Source: Cylindrospermum stagnale PCC 7417 (GTDB taxonomy: Bacteria; Cyanobacteriota; Cyanobacteriia; Cyanobacteriales; Nostocaceae). From it: a DNA stretch of 64,000 bases. This document shows, in pieces, positions 18,646 to 27,635 of this stretch (within the stretch, counting starts at the first letter, position 1; the number at the start of each line of letters is the position of its first letter). The DNA lies in assembly GCF_000317535.1 (NCBI RefSeq), contig NC_019757.1, forward strand, positions 843,001-907,000, in the 5' to 3' direction. Made by a program: the position numbers and the translations under genes. Below the pieces are notes generated by a model. That model had not been told where the DNA came from. It saw only the letters and a list, made by a program, of their open reading frames with translations, and did no database searches.

Positions 18646-19395
18646 ATGGCCAAATTTGGCATAGAAGGCATTCGATCTTTTAGCAATGCGCGTGCTGCGG
18701 GCGTCAGCACTGCGGGGGACTTAACCTACACATTCAATATATGCAACGGTTTCGACAGTAAGCTGCGTTCAGCTGGTCACACGCGCTCTTTTTACTTTGC
18801 CAATACAGATTGTTGGGAAACTGACATCCGTGATTCAGATAAAGGTGGCGACGATGTGAATTGGGTGGACAATGTAGATATTTTCTGGATTAGCACTCAT
18901 GGCAATCATACGTCCGATGGACAAGCCAGGCTGCTTTACGACATCCCCCGTAAGAACTGGCGTACCTTTTCAGGTCAGTGGCAGCTCGGCGAGAACTGGA
19001 ACGCTGAATGGGTAATGGCCTTTTCTTGCGAAACCGTTGACCGCAACAACGTCTCTGGGCTTTGGAATATCTTTGCTGGGATGCATATTTATTGCGGTGC
19101 TTGGGGAAAGATGTATGACGGCATTACCACTGACGAATGTGGTGAAGATGTGGCTGAAAACCTCATAAATGGTCACACAATCTCCGAAGCCTGGATCGAT
19201 GGTGTGTCCGATTGGTGGGTAGACAACCACCCAATCACGGTCTGCGTGGGCGACGCGGACACCTGGAATGGTGGCAACATCAAATGGGAGCGCAGCTACC
19301 TGAATCGAGACCACCTCTGGGGACACGGCAATGTCGATCCAGATTTGCCACCAGCTAAACAATCCTGCATTTTATGTCGTTGGGCGGAGGGTTAA
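18646..19395 (+). CDS. DUF6345-like protein with a caspase-type His/Cys dyad
   Basis: This 249-residue protein lacks a signal peptide. It has DIFWISTHGNH (His85) and, about 40 residues on, VMAFSCETVD (Cys128). This strand-His-Gly ... strand-Ser-Cys-Glu pattern is the one seen in CHAT and other clan CD peptidases. I think it belongs to DUF6345, whose function is unsettled, and peptidase activity is inference. The ATG at 18646 follows a perfect GAAGGAGG; the frame is open a little upstream. Base composition is visibly richer in G+C than the flanks, suggesting transfer. Three bases separate it from the next gene. Confidence 0.65.
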   Translation: MAKFGIEGIRSFSNARAAGVSTAGDLTYTFNICNGFDSKLRSAGHTRSFYFANTDCWETDIRDSDKGGDDVNWVDNVDIFWISTHGNHTSDGQARLLYDIPRKNWRTFSGQWQLGENWNAEWVMAFSCETVDRNNVSGLWNIFAGMHIYCGAWGKMYDGITTDECGEDVAENLINGHTISEAWIDGVSDWWVDNHPITVCVGDADTWNGGNIKWERSYLNRDHLWGHGNVDPDLPPAKQSCILCRWAEG

Positions 19396-19398
19396 ACC

Positions 19399-20325
19399 AT
19401 GAGCGATGATCGGATATTGATTGAGAAAATAGCTAGCAGCGTGGAGGGCGTATCCTCGATCCCTTCGCGTGCTGAGATCCTTGAGGTGCGGCAGCACTCT
19501 CTTGACGACATAGAACAACGGGCTAAACGTTTCCTAAATATAGCTGCCGAGGCATTTAGCTTACCCATAGACCGTCGTGATTTGTCTGTAGAGAATGACC
19601 GGACGCTTATCCGCTTGCCGCTTGGGGCGCAGTTAACAGCCTATCATGCTTCCGGCGCGATTCAGCTCGTCACCGGACTCAATCCAATGGAGTCGCTTTT
19701 CGAGGATGTTGAGGAGCGAGAAAGGCTACTAGAACTGGTTAAAGGAACCACAAGTCGCTTAAACATCCGCGAGTGGGTAGGGAAAAACGAGTCCCTGAAC
19801 TTTGAGCAGTTGTGGCAAATCAAGGCTGCTGCTGCCGACCAGAAAGGTCAGACAGTCAAACCAGTACTTTGCCGAGTGGTTGGAGCCTATCGTCACTTTG
19901 TAGGTGAGTTACCGATATTGGGCGCAGCTTCGGTAGCTGTCAAGCTAGCTAACAAAGGAACACTTGACTCTTTAACGGTTCAGGTGCGTGAGACTATCGA
20001 CCAGGTAATCGACCGAGTAGAAATCCTTCCACCAGAACAGGCAGCCCGTCAGATATTCCTACAGTTAAGCTCTCGGATGGGTGAATCGAAGATCCCAATC
20101 AGCAATATCGCTGCCCCCAAGTGGATGCGTTTCGGCTACCTGAGTCTGACAAAGCGTAAAGCCCAACGTTTGCTGGCACCAGTTTATCTCGCCGCCATCG
20201 AGATTGAAGGGCAGGAAGAGGCGCAGGCGTATTTATTTGCCACCCCAGCAACTGAGAAAACGTACCTGCCCCTTTCCACCGAAGGCAGTGAGCCACCCAC
20301 AGTTGCCGTGCGCCGTGCCGCATAG
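19399..20325 (+). CDS. Unknown partner of the DUF6345-like protein
   Basis: This 308-residue soluble protein has no recognised family. It is rich in charged helices and has no signal peptide or membrane segment. Its ATG lies 3 bases after the stop of the DUF6345-like gene, so the two are almost certainly one operon. It shares the elevated G+C and unusual codon use of its partner. A partner, inhibitor or activator of the putative peptidase is a guess from position only. Confidence 0.6.
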   Translation: MSDDRILIEKIASSVEGVSSIPSRAEILEVRQHSLDDIEQRAKRFLNIAAEAFSLPIDRRDLSVENDRTLIRLPLGAQLTAYHASGAIQLVTGLNPMESLFEDVEERERLLELVKGTTSRLNIREWVGKNESLNFEQLWQIKAAAADQKGQTVKPVLCRVVGAYRHFVGELPILGAASVAVKLANKGTLDSLTVQVRETIDQVIDRVEILPPEQAARQIFLQLSSRMGESKIPISNIAAPKWMRFGYLSLTKRKAQRLLAPVYLAAIEIEGQEEAQAYLFATPATEKTYLPLSTEGSEPPTVAVRRAA

Positions 20326-20460
20326 CCAGCTTTAACATCTTCTCCAAGGTTAGAAGATATCTGCAAATAAGTGCGGTTTTCCAAAACATTGCTCAACAAT
20401 GTTTTGGAGGAGTCCAGAATTGCTAGTCTTCAGGAAGGATTAATTGCATCTTCATAAAGA

Positions 20461-20643
20461 AATAGTATCGTTGCTTCTGCAAACAGTTCTTATGATGGTG
20501 ATGATGCCTAAAACATTGTCAATCGGTTATCTAATGGCAATAGCATTCAAATTGAAAAGTGTTTTAAGGCAAGAGATTCCAACCTACAATATTGGGAGAA
20601 AATAGTCGATGCCGTTGCTTCTGTTTGCCAAGCTTTAAATTAA
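20461..20643 (+). pseudogene. Decayed C-terminal coding fragment
   Basis: One frame reads about 60 protein-like residues (NSIVASANSSYDGDDA, stop, NIVNRLSNGNSIQIEK...YWEKIVDAVASVCQALN, stop) interrupted by a TAA at about 20508. There is no start codon or ribosome-binding site. I read it as a relic of a small protein, but chance is possible. Confidence 0.3.
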
Positions 20644-20687
20644 AGCTTTCTGTTATGCAGTAGACACAACTTGGCATCAATTTTTTT

Positions 20688-20713
20688 AGGAGAGCGATTT
20701 TTTTCGCTCTCCT
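20688..20713. terminator. Perfect hairpin with a T6 loop
   Basis: AGGAGAGCGA (20688-20697), TTTTTT, TCGCTCTCCT (20704-20713). The left arm and loop recur in the dispersed repeats at 15431 and 44989. It lies in the gap after the DUF6345-like operon and may end its transcription. Confidence 0.5.
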
Positions 20714-20725
20714 ATTTTAAGGGTA

Positions 20726-20786
20726 AAGAAACGAACCACGTTCGCGCAGCGTTTCGCAGAGAAGGACGCAAAGAGCGCGGAGAAAT
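20726..20786. repeat. Probable dispersed intergenic repeat
   Basis: This G+C-rich stretch (AACGAACCACGTTCGCGCAG, then GCGTTTCGCAGAGAAGGACG) is unlike its A+T-rich surroundings. It resembles repeat sequences scattered through Nostoc-type genomes. The assignment rests on general resemblance. Confidence 0.4.
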
Positions 20787-20844
20787 AAGGAAATAAGAGA
20801 ACTAAAATAGTTGCTTTACCTAGCAAACTTAACTTGATAGACTA

Positions 20845-23193
20845 CTAGATATTTAGTCTCAATACTAACATTGTTCCACTCGCAAGGATAACGGAAAAAG
20901 CAGAGGGCACCAAAGGCAGCCACGCTCCTTGGAATAAAAAAATAGCAGTACAAACTCCGTATAAAACTATGATAGTAATAGCTAGTGAGCATATTTTTCC
21001 TAAATGCGATCGCACTGACCAAACAACCAAGCTACTAACTAAACTCCAACCCCAAATCCAAAAAATATCACCCCAATAAGGCAGCACCCAAAATACAGTT
21101 CTTTTATCTAAAACAGCACTAATAATTTGACTAGTCATATGTGCTTGAATCAATACCCCTGGAGTTTCTTGATAAGGTTGCTGTGACAGACTATAGGGTG
21201 TAGGAAAAGTATCTCTTAAGCTTTGGGCTGTGACTCCAATGAAAATGACTTTATCTTTGATAGCTTCAGGTTTAACTCGATTGCTCAACACATCTTCAAC
21301 ACTAACTTGCTCAAAATTAGCGCTGCGATAATTAATTAGTATTTGATTACCACCTAAACTGATGCCTTGTTGGTACGCTCCGCTCCCGCCTGATTTTAAT
21401 CGTTGAAACTTTGTTACACCACTCACAGATTTAAAAATTACCGCATCATTTGTAAAGTCATGTTGAATATCTTCTAAAAATAAGTAGCGTGCAGCTAGTT
21501 GTAGGCTAAGAGAGAACGGGGTAGTGCAAACAGAAGAAGGTTCTTGCTTCATCATTAAAACTTGACGGCGAACTATCCCGTCTGGGTCTCGTACTCCATC
21601 AGTAAAGCCTTGACGATCAACAGGAACTCCCGCAGGAGGTTTAATACCTTGGGGGTCATGTTCGCTATCTTTACCTTTGCAAACAACAACTACATTCCCT
21701 TGGTTTAACTGTGTTGTCAATTCTGACTGTTTTGATTTATTGGGTGAGTCTGGAATATCTCTATAGATATCTATGCCAATAATTCGTGGCTGATATTGTT
21801 GGATTTTTTTAATTAATTTGGCTAAGGAAGAATCAGATATTGATTTTAGTCCCCGTGTCGGCTCTAATAAAGTTTGAATATCTTTTTCATTGACTTCCAC
21901 AACTAACAATCTCGAATCTTGTTCTTCTTGAGGACGTAGTCTCAATATATGATCAAAAGCTAGTAATTCTTGGATCTGCAAAATTCCCAAATATCTTAAA
22001 CCAATAATTAAAGCAGAGGCAATACTAGCAATAAAACATACAGCTACAATTTTCTGCCAAATACTAGATACTTCATTGCTAGGAGAATTAAAACTACCAC
22101 TACCACATAGTTCTTGCCAGGTTACAGGCATTATTGTTGGATTTTGGCAGATTACTGGTAACCAACTAGCACAGAGGAAATCCTTTTCCCATCCTTGGAG
22201 TCTTTCCCTTGCTTCTCGTACTGCTAAATAAAAAAGCTTGCCACCAGCAAAGGCAACAAGAAAGTTTTTTAAGAATTCTTGCGCCACCAAATCTGGTACT
22301 GGTTCGCGCATGAAAATCACTTGGGGAATATTTAAATCTGCTAGATTTCGTGCTAAACCTATACCATCACAGGAATTGAAAATAGCAATTTTTAACCCTC
22401 GTGAAATTGCCTGTTGTAGGGCGTTTTTTAATTGAGGGATTGCTAAACTCTCAGTTTGATTAATATAAATTTTCCCCGTCTCACCATCCGCTTGACTGGA
22501 ACTGTGTCCAGCAAAAAATAGGATATCCCAATCCTGATTCCACAAATGTTGGTCAACTTCTTTGCGTGTTGGTTCTACTAAAAACTCTGTCTCGGCGTCT
22601 TTTAATCCTTGTAGCAGAGTCCGGTCTTTGTCAATATCAATACCTTCGCTATTACCCAAAATAGCCAAAATTTTTACCTTACCTGTTTGCAATTTAGCTT
22701 GGGTTGGAGAAAATCCATACTCATGAGGAGCTAATGCTACTTCTGCATAGCGATAATCCTCAAAAAAATTCCACAGATGCCAAGGAAGTCGCTGAAGTAA
22801 AGGGATATTAGTTTCAAAAATTACTCGAATTGCATCATCTCTGTTAAGTAGTGTCCGTAACTGTTGCACTACATTTTGGAATGGTTCAGAATTTAACCAT
22901 CTATTGATATGTTCTTGTAGTTGTTGACATATTTCGCCGAATTCACTCACAGAGACATTGGTAATTTCTTGCGGATAAATTTTAATCCGCGATCGCCAAC
23001 TCAGGCGCTGATGAAGTGCCTCGTAAAGCAGCTGCCACCGACGATATAATTCGGGTAGTTCTGGTACTGGTGGCAGACTACTGGTAAATTTCATCGGGTA
23101 CAGCCTACTACTATCCGAAACTTGGGCAGTAACTGCGGGAAACCCTTGATTTAAATCGCCTGCCAACAAGCTAAAGACGACTAGTTTATCCAT
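20845..23193 (-). CDS. CHAT-CHASE2 membrane protein
   Basis: This 782-residue protein has an N-terminal cytoplasmic part with a CHAT caspase-like domain (about 170-360; dyad His230 in FFAGHSSSQ and Cys275 in FNSCDG). A transmembrane helix (about 390-412), a CHASE2 extracytoplasmic sensor domain (about 415-690) and three C-terminal helices follow. CHASE2 domains usually feed a C-terminal kinase or cyclase, so here the output appears to be the N-terminal protease domain. It is the last gene of a minus-strand operon sigma factor-DUF1822-CHAT/CHASE2, 132 bases after DUF1822. Confidence 0.85.
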   Translation of the reverse strand: MDKLVVFSLLAGDLNQGFPAVTAQVSDSSRLYPMKFTSSLPPVPELPELYRRWQLLYEALHQRLSWRSRIKIYPQEITNVSVSEFGEICQQLQEHINRWLNSEPFQNVVQQLRTLLNRDDAIRVIFETNIPLLQRLPWHLWNFFEDYRYAEVALAPHEYGFSPTQAKLQTGKVKILAILGNSEGIDIDKDRTLLQGLKDAETEFLVEPTRKEVDQHLWNQDWDILFFAGHSSSQADGETGKIYINQTESLAIPQLKNALQQAISRGLKIAIFNSCDGIGLARNLADLNIPQVIFMREPVPDLVAQEFLKNFLVAFAGGKLFYLAVREARERLQGWEKDFLCASWLPVICQNPTIMPVTWQELCGSGSFNSPSNEVSSIWQKIVAVCFIASIASALIIGLRYLGILQIQELLAFDHILRLRPQEEQDSRLLVVEVNEKDIQTLLEPTRGLKSISDSSLAKLIKKIQQYQPRIIGIDIYRDIPDSPNKSKQSELTTQLNQGNVVVVCKGKDSEHDPQGIKPPAGVPVDRQGFTDGVRDPDGIVRRQVLMMKQEPSSVCTTPFSLSLQLAARYLFLEDIQHDFTNDAVIFKSVSGVTKFQRLKSGGSGAYQQGISLGGNQILINYRSANFEQVSVEDVLSNRVKPEAIKDKVIFIGVTAQSLRDTFPTPYSLSQQPYQETPGVLIQAHMTSQIISAVLDKRTVFWVLPYWGDIFWIWGWSLVSSLVVWSVRSHLGKICSLAITIIVLYGVCTAIFLFQGAWLPLVPSAFSVILASGTMLVLRLNI

Positions 23194-23325
23194 TACTGCA
23201 TTTGTTAGTTCTTGGTAGTTGGTTACCTTATGTTAATTATTACACAGTATTCACTAAACTAATGCACAAATTAATTTGTGTTTAATATTACATATTCTTC
23301 ACTAAACTAATAAGGAATAACTAGG

Positions 23326-24501
23326 TTAAACTATAAAATTTTCTGTTATTTGAAAGTTATTTAGTTCGACTTGAATATTAAAAGTTACCCCTGTTTCCAC
23401 GTCAAAGCGCAACATTTGCACAAAATTATCCTGACTTCTCGCCTGCACTTCTTGTAGCACCTGCCGATCTTCTGAGCGCAAAACCAGCTTAATATTTGCA
23501 GGTAAATAAAATTCTTGCCCAGCCGGATGCAACTGTACCCGTACACTAATAAATTGCCTATCTATATCAGGTACAAGTGCAATTACTAAGACTACGGAAG
23601 TTGATTGCAGTTGCATTCCTAAGTCGATGAGTTTAGCTTGCCTGATAGTGGCATCCTTCATTCCGAAGTAATTTCTCAGTCCTAAAGCATTGTTGTCACT
23701 TCTTAACTCAAAAACCGCCTCCAAAGTCTGCCAACCTGGGGAAAAAATGCCCTTTAACCATTGAGTGAGATTAATTTTGGTTATCCCTTGTCGGTGTTGA
23801 TACAGGCTTTGTCGTGACTGTTCGGTTTCTAAAAGCGCCCCCCAAACTGCAAATGGCACGGCCAGTCTGGGAAATGTGACGGAAGGAGTACCCAAGCGTT
23901 GCACAAGATTTTCTGCTTGAGTTTGTGGTAATTGTGGTAATGAGGCGATCGCTTTTTTGGTTTGTGCTTCTCGACAATATTGGTAAGTTAAAAAGAAAGC
24001 ACTAATATCTTTTGTGATCTGCCGTGCATCTAAACAGTAGGTACGGTCAACGGGGTCATAGTTACCTGGCGATTTTAATTCCTGATGGGTTGTGTAACCC
24101 CAGACGCGCACCCACTCTTGATTATTTGTAATTTGTACTGCTAAATAATAATCTGCTGCCCAACTGGGAATATCCACCCATTCCTGGGGTACTTCTAATT
24201 CCTTGTGGTCAATGGCCTCACTAGGAACTAGCAAGACTTTTTGCTCGCCAAAACATATGCCTACTCCATTGACAAACTCCCAAAAACTAGGTATACCAGC
24301 ACTGCTGAACCAAACTGCGGCATCGGAAACATATTCATTTTTAACCCAGGTTATAAAAACATCAAGGCAGATTTGATTGATATAGGCACACCAGCGACTG
24401 TGAGGAGTTCCATAAATCTGGCTGTTTTGCCAAGACTGCGATCGCACAGAGGGCACTACCTCTAACAGCAATTCCGTTGGTTCTGTAAAAGTTAATGTCA
24501 T
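23326..24501 (-). CDS. DUF1822 family protein
   Basis: This 391-residue protein is of the cyanobacterial DUF1822 type, soluble and rich in beta strands, with many Trp residues (PQEWVDIPSWAADYY is characteristic). The function is unknown. It starts 10 bases after the sigma factor gene, and tight linkage to a sigma factor is the main clue. A role as anti-sigma factor or sigma partner is inference. No membrane segment or signal peptide is visible. Confidence 0.75.
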   Translation of the reverse strand: MTLTFTEPTELLLEVVPSVRSQSWQNSQIYGTPHSRWCAYINQICLDVFITWVKNEYVSDAAVWFSSAGIPSFWEFVNGVGICFGEQKVLLVPSEAIDHKELEVPQEWVDIPSWAADYYLAVQITNNQEWVRVWGYTTHQELKSPGNYDPVDRTYCLDARQITKDISAFFLTYQYCREAQTKKAIASLPQLPQTQAENLVQRLGTPSVTFPRLAVPFAVWGALLETEQSRQSLYQHRQGITKINLTQWLKGIFSPGWQTLEAVFELRSDNNALGLRNYFGMKDATIRQAKLIDLGMQLQSTSVVLVIALVPDIDRQFISVRVQLHPAGQEFYLPANIKLVLRSEDRQVLQEVQARSQDNFVQMLRFDVETGVTFNIQVELNNFQITENFIV

Positions 24502-24511
24502 ATATAATACC

Positions 24512-25744
24512 TCAAACTGATGAAATTCTCAAGCCAGATTGAGCATAATTAATGTTCAACCATTCTTCTAAAGCAGCACTCATCTCTTTTATTTGGTTGG
24601 CATTTACAGAAATATTCTCTGTTTCTCTACGCCAATTTAGTAAAGCTGCCAGCAATGAATCTCTCCCTTTGAGTAACCGACGACAAACAGTAGGTTGGCT
24701 GATCTTCAACTCTTGGATAATTTGCTGCTGAGTCATTCCCTGTTGGTAGTAAAGGTCAAAGATGGTTTGAGATTGCTGATCTAGCTGTCCAAAAGCTGAC
24801 ACCAATACTTGATTCATCTGAGATAGTTGATTTTTGCGCTCTTGAGCTTCTTCTTGGGCGATAATTTGCGCTATTAACGATTCAGATAACGGGTCTTTGA
24901 TCTCAAACTCCTGGCTGGTATCTTCCTCTTGGTTGTAGATATTGATAGAGGCAACACTTGGGTAAAGATAAGCACGCAGGTAAATAGCAGTTTTGGTCAG
25001 CCGTTCCTCTATCACCTCTGGACTGCACTCTGAACCGGGAGGATTTAGTTGGCTGTGTCGTTCACTATTGTAAAGATTGGCTATATCTGCCCAAAGTTGC
25101 CGATTTGGTTCTGGCAGCTTTTGAGTTCCATCTGGTTGGTTTTGTAGATACAGCATCCCAAAACAAGTCCAAGCTAGGCGATATTGGGATATCTGCGTGG
25201 GAGATAAGCCTGCATTATCCAGCGCTTCCAAAACTAATTTTTTACTTACCTTGCGTAACAAACCCCAGTTAGTACAAATATCGGCTTCCTTGCCTTGGCG
25301 GAGAATATCTTTTAATCGGCTGGGAAATGCTATGCTGGCATAGGTTTTTAGACTAGAGTTTTTTTCAGGGTTATATCCTTCTAGAATTTTTTCAAGCTCG
25401 GCAATCCCCATTTGAAAATAATCAGCCAACCCGTACTGGTTGATATTAAATCGAGCCAGTATTTTTCCGGCAGCCCAATAACAGGTTTCCTGTAAATAGG
25501 CTGATAAATGTTGTTTGGCAAGGTTGCTTAATTTAGGATTCAACCGCCATACCTTATACCAATATAGTGACCAAAAATATCCTGTAACGGCAGGCTCTAC
25601 CAAATGTTTAGTATCTGGAGAATTTTGCAAATAACGCTCCATACTGCGGCGCAATCTGACATCTGTCAACCATTTGCTAAACTTATCATTTTCCAACTGG
25701 GCGAAGGTAGAGAAAGTTTCAACAATTTCCTGACGAGGACGCAT
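24512..25744 (-). CDS. Alternative sigma-70 family sigma factor
   Basis: This protein of about 410 residues starts MRPRQEIVETF (ATG at 25744; the frame is open to a TTG at 25768). Region 2 is recognisable in DYFQMGIAELEKILEGYNPEKNSSLKTYASIAFPSR (about 125-165, described in parts). A helix-turn-helix of region 4 lies near the C-terminus (YYQQGMTQQQIIQELKISQ, about 330-365). It diverges from group 1/2 sigmas and looks like the cyanobacterial ECF-like class found beside DUF1822 and CHASE2 genes. It heads the minus-strand operon and is divergent from the small gene at 26052, whose promoter module lies in the shared gap. Confidence 0.8.
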   Translation of the reverse strand: MRPRQEIVETFSTFAQLENDKFSKWLTDVRLRRSMERYLQNSPDTKHLVEPAVTGYFWSLYWYKVWRLNPKLSNLAKQHLSAYLQETCYWAAGKILARFNINQYGLADYFQMGIAELEKILEGYNPEKNSSLKTYASIAFPSRLKDILRQGKEADICTNWGLLRKVSKKLVLEALDNAGLSPTQISQYRLAWTCFGMLYLQNQPDGTQKLPEPNRQLWADIANLYNSERHSQLNPPGSECSPEVIEERLTKTAIYLRAYLYPSVASINIYNQEEDTSQEFEIKDPLSESLIAQIIAQEEAQERKNQLSQMNQVLVSAFGQLDQQSQTIFDLYYQQGMTQQQIIQELKISQPTVCRRLLKGRDSLLAALLNWRRETENISVNANQIKEMSAALEEWLNINYAQSGLRISSV

Positions 25745-25917
25745 AAGTAATTTAAATATAGAACGCAAATTTAGATGTCGCTACTTCCTGAATTCTCACT
25801 TCTAAAAGCTGTTAAAGGCTTGAATTCAGACACTGACACTTATCAAGCGTACCACTCGGCTTTACTCAAAAAAATATACATAACAGAGAACCTGAAAAAT
25901 TTTCCCAAATAGGAATT

Positions 25918-25949
25918 TTTCCTAGTTATTCCCGATTGCTCTCTAATCT
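25918..25949 (+). promoter_or_regulatory. Direct-repeat promoter module
   Basis: TTTCC (25918-25922), six bases, TTCCC (25929-25933), ten bases, TAATCT (25944-25949), then a conserved leader with a CCAGG...CTTGG hairpin near 25983-25997. It lies 100 bases before the gene at 26052 and in the gap shared with the sigma operon. Confidence 0.75.
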
Positions 25950-26051
25950 GAAAATTATCGAGTCAAGGAAAGGTAGCAAACCCCAGGAAAAACTTGGAAG
26001 CACCAGTCTCAGTACTAGTTTATCAAAAAGTACATAAATTTCAGGAAAAAT

Positions 26052-26474
26052 ATGACATTACCACGTAGAGTAATTATCAATACCAACGCTTACGGTGTCG
26101 ACGATAAAAATATTGTAGCAAATCAAACAATATCTAGAAGCACCACGCAAACGTTGATTCTGAACAATACCGATGTAGTCAAGCTTTCGCCATTTGTTAT
26201 AGGTTGGGGCGGTGAATGCCGTTTTGAGCTTAAACTCGCTTTGCAAGTTTTATCAGATAAAACACAGGTTAGATTATTTGGAGAAGCTCTTTTATTTGAA
26301 GGAACTAGTGAAAAGACATCTGATTTGGATGGAAAGCTCGTAATTGACGAAATAATTCCTAGTACAAAGACAGGAAATATAAAAATCCAAAAGCGAGTCA
26401 ATAATACAGACGAAGGCGGCGACTACGTAGATTTCAATTTTGTAGTTGACAATATTACCGTTCCTGTTGATTAA
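26052..26474 (+). CDS. Small unknown beta-rich protein
   Basis: This 140-residue protein has no recognised family. It alternates hydrophobic and polar residues as beta strands do, lacks cysteines other than Cys57, and has no signal peptide or membrane helix. The ATG follows CAGGAAAAAT. It is preceded by the shared promoter module and conserved leader, like the PPC gene at 39314, so it may be made together with the secretion genes. A role as a secreted or surface protein is inference. Confidence 0.65.
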   Translation: MTLPRRVIINTNAYGVDDKNIVANQTISRSTTQTLILNNTDVVKLSPFVIGWGGECRFELKLALQVLSDKTQVRLFGEALLFEGTSEKTSDLDGKLVIDEIIPSTKTGNIKIQKRVNNTDEGGDYVDFNFVVDNITVPVD

Positions 26475-26486
26475 GGACACGCTAGT

Positions 26487-26562
26487 ACCGCTACGCAGAA
26501 TTTTAACTTCAATACCTAGATACTTTGTTGCTATTTCGACTGTTTTGTAGATGCGTAGCGGT
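26487..26562 (+). terminator. Inverted repeat after the small unknown gene
   Basis: Perfect 11-bp arms (ACCGCTACGCA at 26487-26497, TGCGTAGCGGT at 26552-26562) lie 12 bases after the stop. It may act as a terminator, though no T-run follows directly. Confidence 0.45.
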
Positions 26563-26677
26563 TTCCCACAAGATACGGTAGCTTTATCTCCTCAGCCCTC
26601 TACTAGTGTTCTTTGCCTTGCCCTGAAGATGATATATAATCAATAACCTAGAAATTTATTCTAAACCGGAGTCAATC

Positions 26678-26709
26678 TTCCCTAGTTCTTCCCGATTGTC
26701 CTCTAATCT
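26678..26709 (+). promoter_or_regulatory. Direct-repeat promoter module
   Basis: TTCCC (26678-26682), six bases, TTCCC (26689-26693), ten bases, TAATCT (26704-26709), followed by the conserved leader with CCCAG...TTTGG. It lies 108 bases before the gene at 26818. Confidence 0.8.
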
Positions 26710-26817
26710 GAAAACTATAGAGCCAAGAGATGGCAACCAACCCCAGACAAAGTTTGGCAGCACCAAGCTCAATACAATTTTAATAACTTTATCTCAATAC
26801 TAAAGAGACAAAAAAAC

Positions 26818-27129
26818 ATGGTTCCTACAAACTTCCAGCCTAAAACTACCAATTCTCAAGCACGCCAACAACTATTAGAAGAGCTTCAGCAAGTAATTGA
26901 TGGGATGTTAAGAAAATATGACTTCACCCAAGTGGTTCAAAAGTACAAACTATCAAAAGAAGAAGTCATTCAAATTCAGTGTAGTATCAATATCATAAAA
27001 ACTCAGGTTAATGAGTCTGATACTAGAAAAGCTGATAGTTACAAGAAGAAGGATATACCATCCTATTGTACCAATCACACTTGCTTGGACTCGAATGGTG
27101 AGGAAATCAAGTGCCCTGAAAATCATTGA
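26818..27129 (+). CDS. Small unknown protein with a Cys-containing tail
   Basis: This 103-residue protein has a helical, Gln/Lys-rich first two thirds. A short tail follows with three cysteines (Cys84, Cys89, Cys99 in YCTNHTC and IKCPENH); a fourth, Cys55, lies earlier. There is no signal peptide, no double-glycine leader and no family that I recognise. It has its own copy of the shared promoter module and leader, and a strong terminator downstream, so it is a single-gene unit. A substrate for the transporter at 41.5 kb or a small peptide precursor is possible but unproven. Confidence 0.65.
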   Translation: MVPTNFQPKTTNSQARQQLLEELQQVIDGMLRKYDFTQVVQKYKLSKEEVIQIQCSINIIKTQVNESDTRKADSYKKKDIPSYCTNHTCLDSNGEEIKCPENH

Positions 27130-27213
27130 TGATGGATAGGAATGTTTCCTTTATAGCTATGAAGTCAAAACATTGAGAGTAAACTGAATACACCCTTTAG
27201 TTTATTCCCTAAC

Positions 27214-27257
27214 AATATAGAGACTTTGCCTACAAAGTCTCTATATTTAATTTTTTA
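27214..27257 (+). terminator. Strong intrinsic terminator
   Basis: A perfect 15-bp stem (27214-27228 and 27233-27247) with a 4-nt CCTA loop runs into TAATTTTTTAA. It ends the unit of the gene at 26818. Confidence 0.85.
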
Positions 27258-27318
27258 AAATATTAATAAAATGGATGACAGTTGACATACAACTGCTAAT
27301 TATAGCTATATGTTATTA

Positions 27319-27563
27319 CCTAGAATACAGATTCTAGGTAGAGACACAAAATGTTTGTGCCTCTACTTATTTATTTTTAATAAATGCTCTTAACTCTAGT
27401 ATGGAGCAAGAGACAGATTACAAATTTATATTTAGTCTACCTCAGTACAATGGAATTCAAGATCATCAAGATAGACACAGAGCAGCTTATCTAACGAAAA
27501 ATTTTCATATGCTTTACTGTACTCTGCTAAACTCAGTATAACATGACGCAACATGCGTTGCGT
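27319..27563. other. Three further hairpins before the haemagglutinin-like gene
   Basis: CCTAGAAT/ATTCTAGG (27319-27338) is followed at once by TAGAG-CACAAA/TTTGTG-CTCTA (27339-27365). ACGCAAC/GTTGCGT (27546-27563) lies further on. The gap 27130-27635 has no gene. These may be protein-binding sites or leader structure for the next gene. Confidence 0.45.
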
Positions 27564-27635
27564 GAGTTTTAAATAAGATGCAGCGTCAATATTGGTCAAT
27601 AACTGTCACTTCTTTATAGAGGTGTTATTTTTAGT

